Below are positions 22,856-35,522 of a stretch of 64,000 nt of DNA, one piece after another. Source of the DNA: Holothuria scabra (Eukaryota; Echinodermata; Holothuroidea; Aspidochirotida; Holothuriidae); assembly GCA_037179385.1 (NCBI GenBank), contig CM074184.1, positions 15,890,001 to 15,954,000 on the forward strand. Direction: 5' to 3'. Position 1 is the first letter of the stretch. Every line of letters begins with the position of its first letter. The notes under the pieces were generated by a model. That model did no database searches. It was given only the letters and a program-made list of their open reading frames with translations, and was not told where the DNA came from. Both the position numbers and the translations under genes were made by a program.

Positions 22856-24165
22856 GATTCCTTGCCGAAGGCAGGCAAGGAAACTATGCGATGGTGATGT
22901 CATGGGTATGTGTGGGCTTGTAAACGATACCTTGCCGGGTACAGGCAGCTCACGAGAGCTGAGGCCTTGCGCCTCTTTCCTCGCTCACGCCGAGCTCATA
23001 ACTGGCGTAGCTACCCGAAAATCCGGACACTGCAAGAGCCAGCCCTCGCTCGCGGCATTCACGTGCCGCGTTACATAGAGGGCTAAAGGGGAATTCGGAC
23101 CATTTCCTTACAGGGAACAGTTCTGTGTACCACGTAGGGCATTGAATACGGGTATGCCCTGTGTGTGTGTGTGTGTGTATGTGTATGTGATGCTTTGGCT
23201 TGTAAACACAATATCTCAAGAAGGGTAAGTGTGACTAACCTCATATTTGGTGTGTGGTTTGGTCATATTGAGTAGATGATTCCAATCGATTGTCATGGAG
23301 GTAAAAGGTCATTTGGGGTCACGAGAGGTCAAAAGGTCAAAACTTCGAAAACACGATATCTCGAGAATGGTACACGTGACTTTGCTCATATTTAGTGTGT
23401 GGGTTGGTCATATTGAGTAGATGATCCCTATTGTTTTTGGTGGAATTCAAAGGTCATTTGGGGTCACTAGAGGTCAATAGGTAAATTCCTTAGAAATTGC
23501 TTGTAAACACGGTATCTCAAGAAGAGTAGGTGTGACTAATCTCACATTTGGGGTGTGCATTCGCCATATTGATAAGATGATCCCTATTGTTTATGGTGGA
23601 GGTCAAAGGTCATTTGGGGTCACAAGAGGTCAAAACTTCGTAAACGCAGTACTGTATCTCAAGAACAGTACATGTGACTGTGCTCTTATTTAGGGAGTGT
23701 GTTGGCCATATTGAATAGATGGTCCCTATTGTTTTTGGTGGAGAACGAAGGTCATTTGGGGTCATGAGAGATCAAAAGGTCAAAACTTCGTAAACATGAT
23801 ATCTCAAGAACGGTACATGTCACTGTGCCGAAAAATGGCTTTTAAACATGATATCTTCAGATAGGAGTGACCAACACTCTTCATATTTGGTATATAGATT
23901 TTTCATGTTGAGAGAAAGAAGCCTTTTGTTTTTGGTAGAGGTCAAAGGTTATTTGAGGTCACCAGCAGTAAATAATCATCAAAAATGGTTGTAAACATAA
24001 TATCTTCAGATAGGAGTGACCGATACTCTTCATATTTGGTAGAGGTCAAAGTTCAGTTGAAGTCACCAGCGGTAAAAATGCAAAATTCTGTGCCTAAAAT
24101 GCAAAGAAAAATCTATCAAAAACTGTCAATATTAAAGCAGGTAAGATATTTGATGGCAAGGAATC
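22856..24165 (+). mobile_element. Complete AGGTCA-array element with 11-bp TIR
   Basis: The ends are GATTCCTTGCC (22856) and GGCAAGGAATC (24155-24165), perfect inverted repeats. The left end also forms a hairpin (TTCCTTGCC ... GGCAAGGAA). Then come GATGGTGATGTC, a conserved block nearly identical to that at 15090-15360, a (GT)n tract at about 23160-23190, and a run of units with GGTCAAAGGTCATTTGGGGTCA followed by ATCTCAAGAA. The layout of terminal hairpin, microsatellite and central tandem repeats resembles the Helentron-associated elements described in other invertebrates; that assignment is an inference. No coding frame is present. Confidence 0.75.
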
Positions 24166-27100
24166 ACTAAGCCTTTTGGCTTTCTGGTTTCTAGTAAAAG
24201 AAAAATTAATGTAGATTGTTACTTAAGTTAATCTGCCTGTATAGTACCAAATGGTACCATAGGTGTCGCATATCGCCCCGTATGGTCCCTGCAGACTTTC
24301 GACATCATTTTGTTAGTGTACAGGTGGGTTCAGTAGTATACGGGGCCAATTTGGGCATGAGGGGGAACTATACAAGGTAATTCGGGCTCAATACAGGCCC
24401 CCAAATGGACCTGAATAGTCAAAATATGGGATGGTTATTTTGGACATCTTCAAAAATATTCAGCCTTCCAAAATTTCACTCTGCTTGCTCCCTAATATCC
24501 CTGAACTGTCTCGAATGGTCCCAAACAGTCAGGTACTGTATGTACCACTCTTGGACAAAATACAGGACTATTCTTGACTGTGTGAGAGTACCTAGTAAGT
24601 GTTGCTAGGTTATTTTGGCAAATCTTCAGTTGTCATGGAAACTTCAAGGAAGCTGTCATTTCTTTGCACACAGCACTTTGCTTGATACAGTAGGCACTGA
24701 TGCCTGCAGTACTGACTGAGAGTGTTTACATTTTGTAGTTGTATCTTGTATGAAATGAAATATTATATTAGAGTCTATGCAGTATTGATGTATACATTGT
24801 AAATTTGTGTCATGAATCAGTGCTATTTTACACATACTACAGTATGTGAATATTGTTACTGTGTAGCATTTTTATATGAACTGTATAGCTTCCAAAGTTA
24901 CACTTAACGTGTGATTTGAGTCATCATCAAATTAGCTTCCTTGATGTAAATATGTTCTTGAAATTTGAGAAACATTTTCTGGAAGCTAATCAGCTGAATT
25001 CATTTATGCAATGTCTGTTTCACTGCTCTCTTGAGTCTTGGAATATCTGAATTCACTTGAGCTTCTTTTTTATAAAAACTTTTTTTAACAAGATAATTTA
25101 TAACCATTTCTACTTGTGCGAGAGTGCAATACTGTAAAGCGTAATTGATGTGTGATTGAAATTTCCCAATTTTCTTTTTAATGGTCTTTCGTAAGTTCAT
25201 ATAAAGGAATCAAAATGATATTGCCCTTGGCATATTTGCAACTGCATTATAAAGTATTACAGTCTTTCTTATCAAGCTAAGGGAAAATCGCTTGCCATGT
25301 GACCTTGTTTTCAAAGCCACACTAGTGCAAAAAGTGGGTTACTTCAGAAAAGATGTAGAAATGCTTTTGATGTGTAGTTTTAACAAATTTATACAAAGGT
25401 ATGACACCCATTTACTGCAGAAATATACTGTATATCTAAAACTAAAATATATGTAGACTTTTGTATTTTGTATGTCGGATCAGAACTCTTATTCCCCTCA
25501 AAATACACTGATAACAAAAGGTTTAATTCCTGAGATCCAAAACTTGGTATGTTGCACAAGGGTGTTTTTTTTTTTAGCCCTTCAAATTCTTAGCAGGTTA
25601 TTTTCTTAATTCCCCTGAACACAAAACAAAAATGAAAGAAGAAAAAAGTTATCTATCTTGATACATGACCATGTACTGTATTTATATAAAAAAAAAAAAT
25701 TGTCTCTACTTAAGCTAAACTTTGTGTCAATGGAACTTCCCAATCATGAGCTGGCAAGCTATCATTGTTTTGCACACTTTCCCCTCTGCACACTGTGTAC
25801 TGACTAACAAAAATACATGTTACAGGCCAGTAATGTAAAATGAATGTGGCCGACAAAAAAGAGGGACATGGTTACAACTATGGGCCAAGGGAGCAGGATT
25901 TGTATCCACTGTCAGCCTTGAATGTATTGTTACCAACCAAAATTGTGACCATTTGCAATGTCTACTCTTTGCAAAGTAATAATTTCAACTTCTGCCTTAC
26001 ATATATTAGTGCACCTTCTTCATGTGCAAAAGCCTTTAAATGACAATCCATAACAGCATGGTCCACTTAAAACTGATTCCCACATGCTTTCATCAGATTC
26101 ACTTCTAGAAAAAAAACATACCTCTAGAATGGATAATCAATTGTGTGTGCTACTCAGCCGACACACAGAATCCTGAAAAAATTGCATTCATTCTCATTAC
26201 TTTCCAATACAAGAGCTACCAAATGAAGTATCATGACATGGTCTTTTTATGAATGAAGGCCCCACTGAACCATGGGCATTAATCCTAAGCCCCACTCTTT
26301 GATGCAGACAGGTACTTTTACTTTTCATAAGTCATACTGAATGCCATAAACAGAATTATCATGCAGTACATTCAATTTAAGGAAAACCTCTGAAGCGTTC
26401 TGTTGAATGTGTACCCCTTATCCACAGGTCACCCTACTGTACAGTCTATAGGCCTATATATAAAAAGAGAAGGTAGCTCACATAGTCATACACCACAGAG
26501 GGTTTTGGGCATAAGTTTTCATGATTCCTTACTTTGTACTTGATTTTGCACCTTCGAATTTCTCGAGAAGGTTCTCATAAACTTTTCTGATGAAATAAAA
26601 CAAACACTGCTTTTTCAAAACAAAATTTCCACATCAAATGCAAAAAATTTCTCACCTGATTTAGTCCTTACCAGCATCATGATCACTTGTCACAGACTCA
26701 TGACATCAGGAATTTCCCTGCATAAATCCAGTTATCCCATTGGATACTGTAGTTCTGCACTCAATAATGACAACAGCAATGTGACCTACCTTGTTTTTTT
26801 TCTTATATACAGTAGACTATGTATACTGTGTAACCCTAGGATGACCTGTGCCTTTATTAACCATACACATTTGACAATATGCTGTGAAATCTACCATTTT
26901 CAGTTACAGAACAAGCCACCTTATAGATACAACTTAGCAATCTACTATCAAAAACATAAAGTAATCAACGAGTAGTATGTGGCCGTACCTGCCCCTTGAA
27001 ACTCAATCTGTTCTCCTACATTAAACTAAAACTTTTAAAAACCTTTGATCTGCAAGTTTTTATAAAAATTATAGAATCTGGTCCTGTAACGGTGCTCTCA

Positions 27101-28573
27101 GGTCATTAATATGGATATTCCCGGTTTTAAATAATAGGCAGGTTGCTTCTGCCCAAGCAATCAACTAAGTTCAAAACCCTTTAGTTGGCAACCATAACCC
27201 TAAACCCACTCAGAATGTGGATACATGCTATGTAGGAAATAAATGTAATTAGCTACTGTACATTTTATTTGTTTTCCAATCCTACAGCAGGAAACTAGGC
27301 TGCCTAAAAGTGATCTTCATTCATGTAAGGGCATATTGAAAAAAGTGTAGAGATCCTCAAAGACCTTTCCAATGTACATGTGAAAACAATACAGTTTGTG
27401 TCTAACTTGTACACATATGCAAAAGCATACATACATATGTAGGCAGCCATTGCACTAACTGTTCAAGTTGTTTCACAACTGGCAAGTAACAAGTTTTTCA
27501 TGACACAGAGCAAAAATAATGCACCATAGTTAAAATAAAGGATCTGAATGGAATGACATCTGTAGTACATTAACAAAGTATAATCTCCAAAAATTATAAC
27601 ATAGCTAACATGTGGAGTACCATATTAGGCTTCATTTTAGTTCTAGTTCAATGGGACTAGCAAAGGGAGGTAGGTGTGTTTAACCCTTATTTTCATCAAG
27701 TGCATGTAGTAGTTACTGATGAAAATCAACACCCACACTTTGTATTGTAGATGGTTGCAACTGCTTTCCACAATTCACTTGTTCCTCCCCCTCTCTCAGA
27801 GATCTATGCCTGTGTCAAAATTTATTAAATTTTTATTTCTCTTTACAACAGACACTTATCATGGAATTTTCAAACTTTGCGGCACAAGTCTAGTATTTCC
27901 TTCCTTCATCGGTTGGACTATCAAAAATCTTTTTATAAGTAGATCACTAAAACTGCTTAACCTAGGAGTTATTTGTAGTCCATGCTGAATCCTAGATTGT
28001 CTGTATGTACTGTACATTTTAATGCAACAATTCCACTTGTATTGCCCCTTTGGATTCCCTGGACATACTATATTGGATAGAGAGATCCCTGGCTACCACT
28101 CAAACCACCTTGGTGGTTTTTAATCTATGCATGAAATCTTCCATTAATGGAAGAGTAGTTTTCTTTTATGGTAAGTTTTACACTAAGCGTTGGGGTATAA
28201 AAAGATGACAGCTTACAATGACTACTCTTATTATATACCGGTAGTCACAGTCACAATTTACTAAACAGCATACCCAGCATCCAAAGCACATTCCATGTTA
28301 ACCAAGGGACTCTCCTTTCTGCTAATTATTCCATAGCATTCAATTTCACAACAAATATGTTGTCAAAAAGAAATATATTTTGTGTAACAGCATATTAACC
28401 CCTACCAGGAATCTTCATGCAACTGCTAAGCACACTATCACAAAGTGGAGATGTATCTGAATGCACTATACCATAATGCACCTACTTATTGCACTATCAC
28501 ATAGTGCAACTAGTAAGTCTCTGTTGTAGTCCATACAAGCATCATAAAAGACAGCATAACTTTTGTTGTGTTC
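24166..28573. other. Convergent 3' zone; probable 3' UTR of the EAR gene in its right part
   Basis: No coding exon is supported. Immediately left of 28574 lies the untranslated sequence that follows the last - strand stop codon. Complementary polyadenylation hexamers (TTTATT on +) occur near 27266 and 27822-27834. This stretch is poor in the repeats that fill the rest of the window, which fits transcribed UTR sequence, but the actual ends are unknown. Confidence 0.35.
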
Positions 28574-28608
28574 CTAAAATGTCTCCAGCTTGATACTCTC
28601 ATCTTTAC
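28574..28608 (-). CDS. EAR/module protein, predicted terminal exon (T16)
   Basis: Reading the - strand, a pyrimidine-rich acceptor (ttttattttaacag) precedes GTAAAGATGAGAGTATCAAG. In the phase left by the previous exon this encodes (S)KDESIKLETF and a TAG at 28576-28574. Exon length and phase agree with the donor at 30970. It is the least certain exon because it encodes only ten residues plus a stop, and the previous exon can also be read through to its own stop (30938-30936). Confidence 0.5.
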
Positions 28609-30970
28609 CTGTTAAAATAAAAAAAAATATTTAAAATGCATCTTAAAGGGCCAATCCTCTCACCCCAAACTACAATTTTTGTAGGGGTTAACAGTAATTC
28701 TCAATGGGCTCAGCTCTTTGATTGACTGCAAATTCAAACAATGCAGAGTACCAAAGCTTATATTACACAGTACGAACTGTAATGATCGATTGAGGGTGTT
28801 GTGACTATACACATCGAGCTTTTCTATACTCACCCTGAAGCAATGTAAAGTAAAATTGCGTCTGGATTAGGATGAATTTCAGACAATTGTGGGAGGGACT
28901 GAAGTAAGAAGGTAAAGAGAATTGGAACTATTTCGTGTGAGAGAATCCGGCCTTTTAGTTTTTGTTAATAAAATCAATAAGGAGAAAGAAAAAAGACAAT
29001 TTTGGCGATGTTCACAGACAATACATCTTAGTTTGGGGGGGTCAAAGGTTAATATGTACCTCTTCTTTCGTTGTAGTGGTCAGCTTATGAACCATATTGA
29101 ATTTGTGTTGTTATTACAGATACAGTAATTTAGTGCAGAAATAGTAACTTCACATAGTGGACTAGTCTTTATGTGAATTTGTGCAAAGACAGAACTGCTA
29201 TCATGGTACATTTGATCATGTGACCCTAGCCTGAAGTGCAAAATTTCTAAATTGGTCTATTTCATATCCCAATGATTTGATAGGTAATCCCAATTGAAAT
29301 TACAGGCTTCTATTAGTAAGAGTCAAAAGGGCTGAGGAAGTAGCAATATTAGTGCAGGGGCACAAGAGGACCCAAAAGTGGGGGAGGGAGTATCTCCAGT
29401 CTTCCCCAACCTGCTGACATCCATGATCTCATGGGTTATTGTACATGTCAACAACAAAAATTGAACAGTTATCTCTGCTAACTTAAGAATGAAGAGCAAT
29501 GAGGATTTTCCCACAGACTAAAAAACAGGTACACTTTGTGTACTGTTTGATCTAAGCAAACCTACCACCCTTGATAATGTCTTGGCATGAATAGGTCCTA
29601 ACAAAGACCATCCAACCTCCTATGAAAAGGCACAAAATACACCAAAGAAGGCCATGTAATGACAAGTAGGTAAATAAAATATATACAACCAAATGGTAAA
29701 TATTGTGAAGAGATAAATCATGGTTCTAATGTGGCAGATGTGACATAAAATCATGATAGCTCATAGTTGCATCTACCAGACTGTTTACTATGATGTGACA
29801 AGACAGAAAAGCAAACCTTTAGGTAGCAGTGCTTACAGATAAGCAAGGCTTTTAACAAGTGCAAACATTGTATACCAAACTTTTGGGTAGAAAGTCAATC
29901 AATACTTAATGATAAAGCTGACATAAAGTTAAGAAGTGGTAGAAGCAGTTGCAGGCCTCCATATTACTATCTCCTAGCACTCATTCCAGACAAGGGATTT
30001 ATCTATTTATTTATTTTTGCTTTACTATGGGCTTACAAACCTTAGCTAGTTATCTGATTGCCTTACAAAGATGGCAGGTGTTATTTCCCTGTTGGCATTC
30101 AAGTCAGGTCCCTGCATGGTATTGTTAAATTTCTGTATGGTGCTAGTTTCTAGAAATACCTCTCTACTACAATCCTTGACAAAAGTAGTTGGAACAACCC
30201 CTGCTTCAAAGCTCTGTTTATCAGGACATGAGGGCAGGAGAGGGGGGTGGGGAGGGTGGATGGGTGAGGTAAGGAAGTACCTGACCCAGGTGACTAATTT
30301 CTGACTTACAACATAGCACTAATGTGAAATTTGTTCCAGTGCTGCAGCCTGGGATTGTAGCTAGTATGGTTTCCAAATTTGTGGGTTCTGTGTATGATAC
30401 AATATTAATATCCCTCAGCAGACAATCTCAAACAAAACATTCCCACAGGATAAATCCCCTGAACAAATGCCCTTCCCCACCCTGCCCCCCCCCCCCCACC
30501 CCCATATGGACAATTTCCTCCTTTGATAATTTATATCTGGACATCTTGAACCATGAAAATTTCCAATATTTTTTGGGGTGAAGGTATCTAAGGGATACTT
30601 GTCTCATGTGTGGGATTAAAATAACCACAGTAAGATATGTTGTGGGGAGCCTGCCCCATGATGGGTGGAGGAAGTGTTGGAATTGTTAATCACCACTTAA
30701 GACAGCTTCAGCATAATTTGACTGGCTGAAGAGAAACACAATAACACAATAGGTTCAAGAAGCAATCAATATATACACTATTTGCAGATACAGAAATGGG
30801 CCAACTCTCTAAGACCAAGCAAATTGAATACGAAGACTCGACACTATCCCTACCACTCCCAAAATCAGACACGAGGGCTACATTCCTAGATCTCCCAGAA
30901 GACTCTTGGCACTATCTATATCTTTTAAATTTAAGCTACAATGATACCCAAGGGAACTGTATGTCCTTAC
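28609..30970 (-). other. Intron T15-T16 (predicted), holds a MITE and no gene
   Basis: Apart from the MITE at 28645-28956 I see only short unsupported open frames. A C-rich run at 30480-30500 and an inverted polyadenylation hexamer near 30005 are present; the latter could serve the alternative read-through terminus of exon T15. Confidence 0.4.
28645..28956 (+). repeat. MITE family A, intact-looking copy
   Basis: Opens AAAGGGCCAATCCTCTCACC and ends GTGAGAGAATCCGGCCTTTT, an imperfect inverted pair. Internal words (AGCTCTTTGAT, TATTACACAGTA, CTCACCCTG, GGATTAGGATGA, ATTGTGGGAGGG) match the copy at 38768-39300. About 310 bp, non-coding. Confidence 0.75.
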
Positions 30971-31195
30971 TTCTTATAACTCCTTTCAGTATCTTGATTT
31001 TGCCACTAGGGTAGTCTTCTTTACCGTATCGTGGTTGAGTGACTGCCATGTATAGATCATTCCCTTGAACGAAAGTCTTGGCTTCCTCCACGCCATCTAT
31101 TGGGATAGATACATGGAACTGAAAACTACTTGGGTAAGTCCACTGAAATATGTTGATATATCCTTGATGGCTGACAGCAACAAGATACAGTTTAT
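30971..31195 (-). CDS. EAR/module protein, exon T15: EAR repeats 6 (end) and 7
   Basis: The acceptor (tatcttttacag) joins in phase 1 to T14 and rebuilds an Asp codon. The exon encodes DKLYLVAVSHQGYINIFQW, then EEAKTFVQGNDLYMAVTQ and a final basic stretch (SGKIKILKGVIR). These are the F-x-x-[NG]-G-x-x-Y-[LM]-A-V pattern of EAR (EPTP) repeats, blades of the beta-propeller in LGI and TSPEAR proteins. I end the exon at AGAA|gtaagg (donor at 30970/30969), which keeps phase into T16. If that donor is not used, the frame continues to a TAG at 30938-30936 with a different C-terminus. A weaker internal donor (ACG|gtaaag) also exists. Confidence 0.8.
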
Positions 31196-33861
31196 CTGTA
31201 AAAGATATGACAATATTGCAGTGTGCATTAGGGGTACAGAAATCTTTGAAAACCCTCCTGGATTCTTACTTTGGAAAACTTTGAAAAATGACCTTTTAGC
31301 AGAAAATCATTACCACCATCACCACTGCCATTATATAATTACTATACAGTACTTGAAAAACATGCACAGGGGCTTGATCAACCATCTGTGCTACCATTTA
31401 TTAAGTTTTATGCTCTCCCATAAATGAAAAACAGATGACCCTCTTCTCTGATAAAAATCATTTTATAACCATTTTCTCGTAAATATCAATTTTTAATAAG
31501 TATGGTACAGAGGACGTAGCTTTTGCACAATGAAGGGTTGATGAAAGTTCCTCCCATAGATAAAAAGACTATACTCTGGAGAGAGAGAAAAAGTAATGAT
31601 TGTACCAATTCTTAAAACCCTCAAAAATGAGGGTGTCATAAATGGTAGTAGTTAATTAACAGCTTAGGTAAGACTTCCTCAAAGCTGATTTTCATTAGGT
31701 ATTCTATGGTCATTAGTATAAACGTCCAAACCCTATACAACTACGCAATACCAAGCTAATATTTCCAACGAAGTAACAGCCATGAAAAACAATCAACTTT
31801 ATCTACAACATTCTTTACAACATTCTTAAAGAATAGTTTAGTTTTAGCCAACAACAGCACAGCTCATTCAGCTAACCAAGCTCATTTACTGTAGAAAACA
31901 AACTTTCTAGCATTTTCCAGACTTAATGACTCGTTAGATTCTTCGTCTAAGTCTGGAAAATGATAGATTCTTCGTGTATCTAGCAATAAAATGCTCACTT
32001 CAAAATATGTTCCCAAACTGCAAAGTGGTCAAGGAGTTATTAAGAGCAACTCTGCCCCCAAAATGCAATTTTGCTGGAAAGACTATCTCAGTAGAGTACC
32101 ACCATTGGTTGGCATGGAGTGTAGAGAAAATTTTGAAAAATCAGACCCTCAGTTGGCCTGGAACAGCATTTTCCAGCCTCATACAAACAGCCTCATACAA
32201 AGAATCTTAGCAGTCCCTATCTTCATTTGTCATTTGCAATAAAATGCTCACTTCAGAATAAGTTAAATAATTAAATAATTTAAGTTCGCGAACTGCAAAG
32301 TGATCAGAAAGTTATCAAAAAACTTCGACCCAAAAAACATTATTTTGCCCAAAAAACTATCTGAATAGATCGCCACCATTAGTTGAATCAGAGCAAAGAG
32401 AAAATTTTGAAAATGATCATGACCCCTCAAATTGCCGAAAATTTCATTTTCATGCTTTTGAAGAGAATCTAAACATGCAGTCTTTAAGTTTAACCTTTGT
32501 TTGCAATAAGATAAAGTCAGGAAAGTGCTAAGTGATCAGAAAATTACCACATTAAAATGTACTACCACTACAGTATTATATTAAATGGTCTTGATTCTTT
32601 TGGGGGAAACTATACAACAGAATTTAAAATGTGCTAGTGCTTCCCTACTGTGACTATTGGCTAAGTTAAGATCCACTGAATTGATGAAATTATCTGTGAC
32701 TGCCCCAACTCCTGTCTGTTAATGATTTTACCCCAGATATCTCTTGCATGATAAAAGGCAAACTATTTCTCAACCACACCTGAACACCCTCTGCTCCCTG
32801 CCCGTCTCCTACGTTTATGCCAGTCGGGGAAGGAGTCTTAAGGAATAGGCCCCTCCCTTTGGAAAATTTTTGAACAGGTAGGTGTATTTAAGGTCCATCA
32901 GTGCCACCAGGTAGATAAAGAGGCTACCTTTTAAAGTAAAATTAAATCTTGCCTGTTAAGGAATAAAAAAAAATTGGTATAACTGAGGGACTTGCAGAAA
33001 CAATCCTTCCCCTTTGAAAATGTTTGAGAAATGGGGCATCCTTACGTGCAATCTGGTGCCACATATGCTATATTTTGAAGTAAAATCTAACTGTCTTACT
33101 AAATTATGGCTATGTATTTTTAGGATCAAAAAATTGTTGCCATCAGTGAGAAGGGGGAGGCCATGGCCCAATGCCCCCCTCCCCCCCCTTTGTATGCCAC
33201 TGCATGCAACTATGACTATTATCTTAGGCAAACAATGCACAAAGAACTTATGGTCAACCATTGATATAACTTGACAAATCAATTTCTTTGGATTTTAACA
33301 GACCAGCCACTGAAGAAGACAAAACCTTTACCAAGTCCCTGAATTACAGCCAAAAACAGAAGTATTTAGCCTTATGTAGAGCTTCTACTGCTCTTGTGAA
33401 TGGCACAAAGGTGCCTCAACATCCCCTAGCTTAAGCCCTGAAGAAGCTAGAGCCATTTCTGAAAATGACTACCTCTCTATTCATCTATCATTTTCTCATT
33501 GAAAATCATCTATTTCTTTGGAAACCTGTGATAAAAGTCTCTCTACACATTGACACTTGCTGATTGGACAATTTATTCATTTTTTTTTTCATTCTTGAAT
33601 ATTCGTCCCTTTGTTTTAATTTTTTCTGCAGGTGTATTTCAGGATCTAAAGGGGAGGGTCTTTTAACTAACTGGGTAGTTTGGGCAGATGGGCACAGGAA
33701 GAGTGAAAGTAACTTTAAATAACTTACCACTTAGATAACTGACTTTGTCCTTAGTCTAGACATTTCAAGTTCATCCATACAACAGTTGTATAATACATTG
33801 TGATTATAGACTTAATACATCTCTGCCCAAGTTCTTACTCTAAGAAAAAACACTGACTCAC
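31196..33861 (-). other. Intron T14-T15, no gene seen
   Basis: Bounded by ATG|gtgagt at 33862/33861 and the acceptor at 31196. It contains loosely repeated stretches at 31980-32240 and 32240-32480 (AAAATGCTCACTTCA words in both) but no supported exon or element. Confidence 0.5.
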
Positions 33862-34093
33862 CATTGACTGCAAATAAGTCCAAATCTACAGTCTGAGGAG
33901 ATTCAAGGTACTGAGACCACATCCATCCAGCCTCAGGGATGTATTGATAGAGTGCTATTGGTTGGTTGAAGTTTAAAATACCTTCATAAGTAATCTTCAT
34001 TTTATTTGAGAAGAAAGCATAAGTTGAACCCTCGAAAGTAAACAAAATCACATCAGATGCATATGTAGTCTTTATGGATCCACTTGCTGTAAA
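33862..34093 (-). CDS. EAR/module protein, exon T14: EAR repeats 5 and 6
   Basis: Acceptor ttctgttttcag, phase 0 start (FTASGSIKTT), donor ATG|gtgagt in phase 1; 232 nt. It encodes two EAR-type strands, ASDVILFTFEGSTYAFFSN and QTVDLDLFAVNG (continued in T15), separated by the usual Trp/Tyr-containing linker (LYQYIPEAGWMWSQYL). Exon boundaries fall at the ends of repeat strands, as expected for a repeat domain grown by duplication. Confidence 0.9.
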
Positions 34094-34327
34094 CTGAAAA
34101 CAGAAAAAAAAGTAAATTGCATAATGTCTTTTCTATTTTAGGTTTGTTCTCTTCTCTATCACTGAAAAATTAAAAAATGTCAAACCTGTTAGAGAAAATA
34201 TTAAAAAGAATTAACCTTATCTGCTAGGTATTTTTATTCATACTCCCAACTTTTACAATTGGCAACTCACGGCAGTTCAATCAGCAACAAAGAATTGAAA
34301 CCATACTATCTGACCTTGACTTGTTTT

Positions 34328-34581
34328 AACCCTTTACCGTTGTGCTTCAATCGGGCATATTTGCAGGCCTCAGGAGTGGGTGGCAAAGCGGACGTAGCAA
34401 GCTCTGCATCAGCTTCCATAGGCTATTGACCCCGTGACCTTAAATTATTGTCTCTCTCGTTATTGTGGCCAAATTTTCTCGTAGCTACTTGCAGTTTTAA
34501 GTTCCGCGTGAAACGGTAAAGATGGGTGACAGCCGTGCTCTCCGTCTTGGTCCAAAAGGACCCATAACAATGGTAAAGGGT
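34328..34581 (+). repeat. MITE family B, copy 2
   Basis: AACCCTTTACC at the left and GGTAAAGGGT at the right, with the same interior as the copies at 6306 and 34672. In the same orientation as copy 3, which starts ~90 bp further on. Confidence 0.85.
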
Positions 34582-34671
34582 AAATTACAGCCTCTGGAGT
34601 GTGTTTTACTGCAAAGCTGATGGCACTAGTACTGTCTCTGCGTGTATGCACTGCCCCATGAAACAGATATG

Positions 34672-34927
34672 AACCCTTTACTACTGTGCTCCAATCGGGG
34701 CATATTTGCGGGCCTCAGGAGTGGGCGGCAAAGCGGACGTAGCAAGCCCTGCATCAGCTTCCATAGGCTATTGACCCCGTGACCTTAAACCATTGTCTCT
34801 CTTGTTGTTGTGGCCGAATTTTCGGGTAGCTACTCACAGTTTTGAGCTCCGCGTGAAACAGTAAAGATGGGTGACAGCCGCGCTCTCTGTCTGGGTCCAA
34901 AAGGACCCGTAACAATGGTAAAGGGTT
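34672..34927 (+). repeat. MITE family B, copy 3
   Basis: AACCCTTTACTACTGTGCTCC at the left and AATGGTAAAGGGTT at the right. It is very similar to copy 2 over its whole length, more so than either is to copy 1. Confidence 0.85.
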
Positions 34928-35310
34928 AAAGAAGCCATTTGAGGCAAACAAATGCATTGAATGTAGAAATACATGGCATTCAAATGGAATCTCTCCTCTG
35001 AATGGGATACTTGTAACCTAATTACTACATAGATTGTTCTTCATTCCTCAGTTAAGTACAAAATTAGGCACAAATTTGCTGAAATGTACATGTCAAGTAG
35101 CAACATGTTATGCTTCAAGTGCATAGATGTCCTGTGGTCAACTGAAACTATAACACAGCAAAAGTGAAGCAATGGACATGGAAAACTTCATGTTGCCTGG
35201 TGCAGTGGCATCAATCCAGCTTTTGAATTGGGGGGGGGGGGGGAGCAAAAATTTTCTTAACGGCTACAACCCTGAATCATGTCCCAACAGGGTTCCTTAA
35301 ACAATCCACC

Positions 35311-35522
35311 CAGGCCTTAAATTTTAAGGCATGCAAGTGTGACTGCATGCCATGACTCACCTCAAATCACTTTGAAGGTGTGATTTTTTGCACACCTAGA
35401 TGATGAATGGGAGCTCCTATAAATCTATTAAAGTTTAATAAAAAGGCACACCTTTCACGCTCCTTAATTTCCAAAGGTGTGTGATTTGTAGCACACCTAA
35501 AAAATTAAAAACTCAGGGCCTG
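35311..35522. mobile_element. hAT-like MITE with perfect 8-bp TSD
   Basis: 212 bp with ends CAGGCCTTAAATTTT and AAAAACTCAGGGCCTG. The flanks AATCCACC (35303-35310 and 35523-35530) are an exact 8-bp duplication, typical of hAT. The interior holds GGTGTG(N)TTTGTAGCACACCT-like words in both orientations. Confidence 0.85.
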
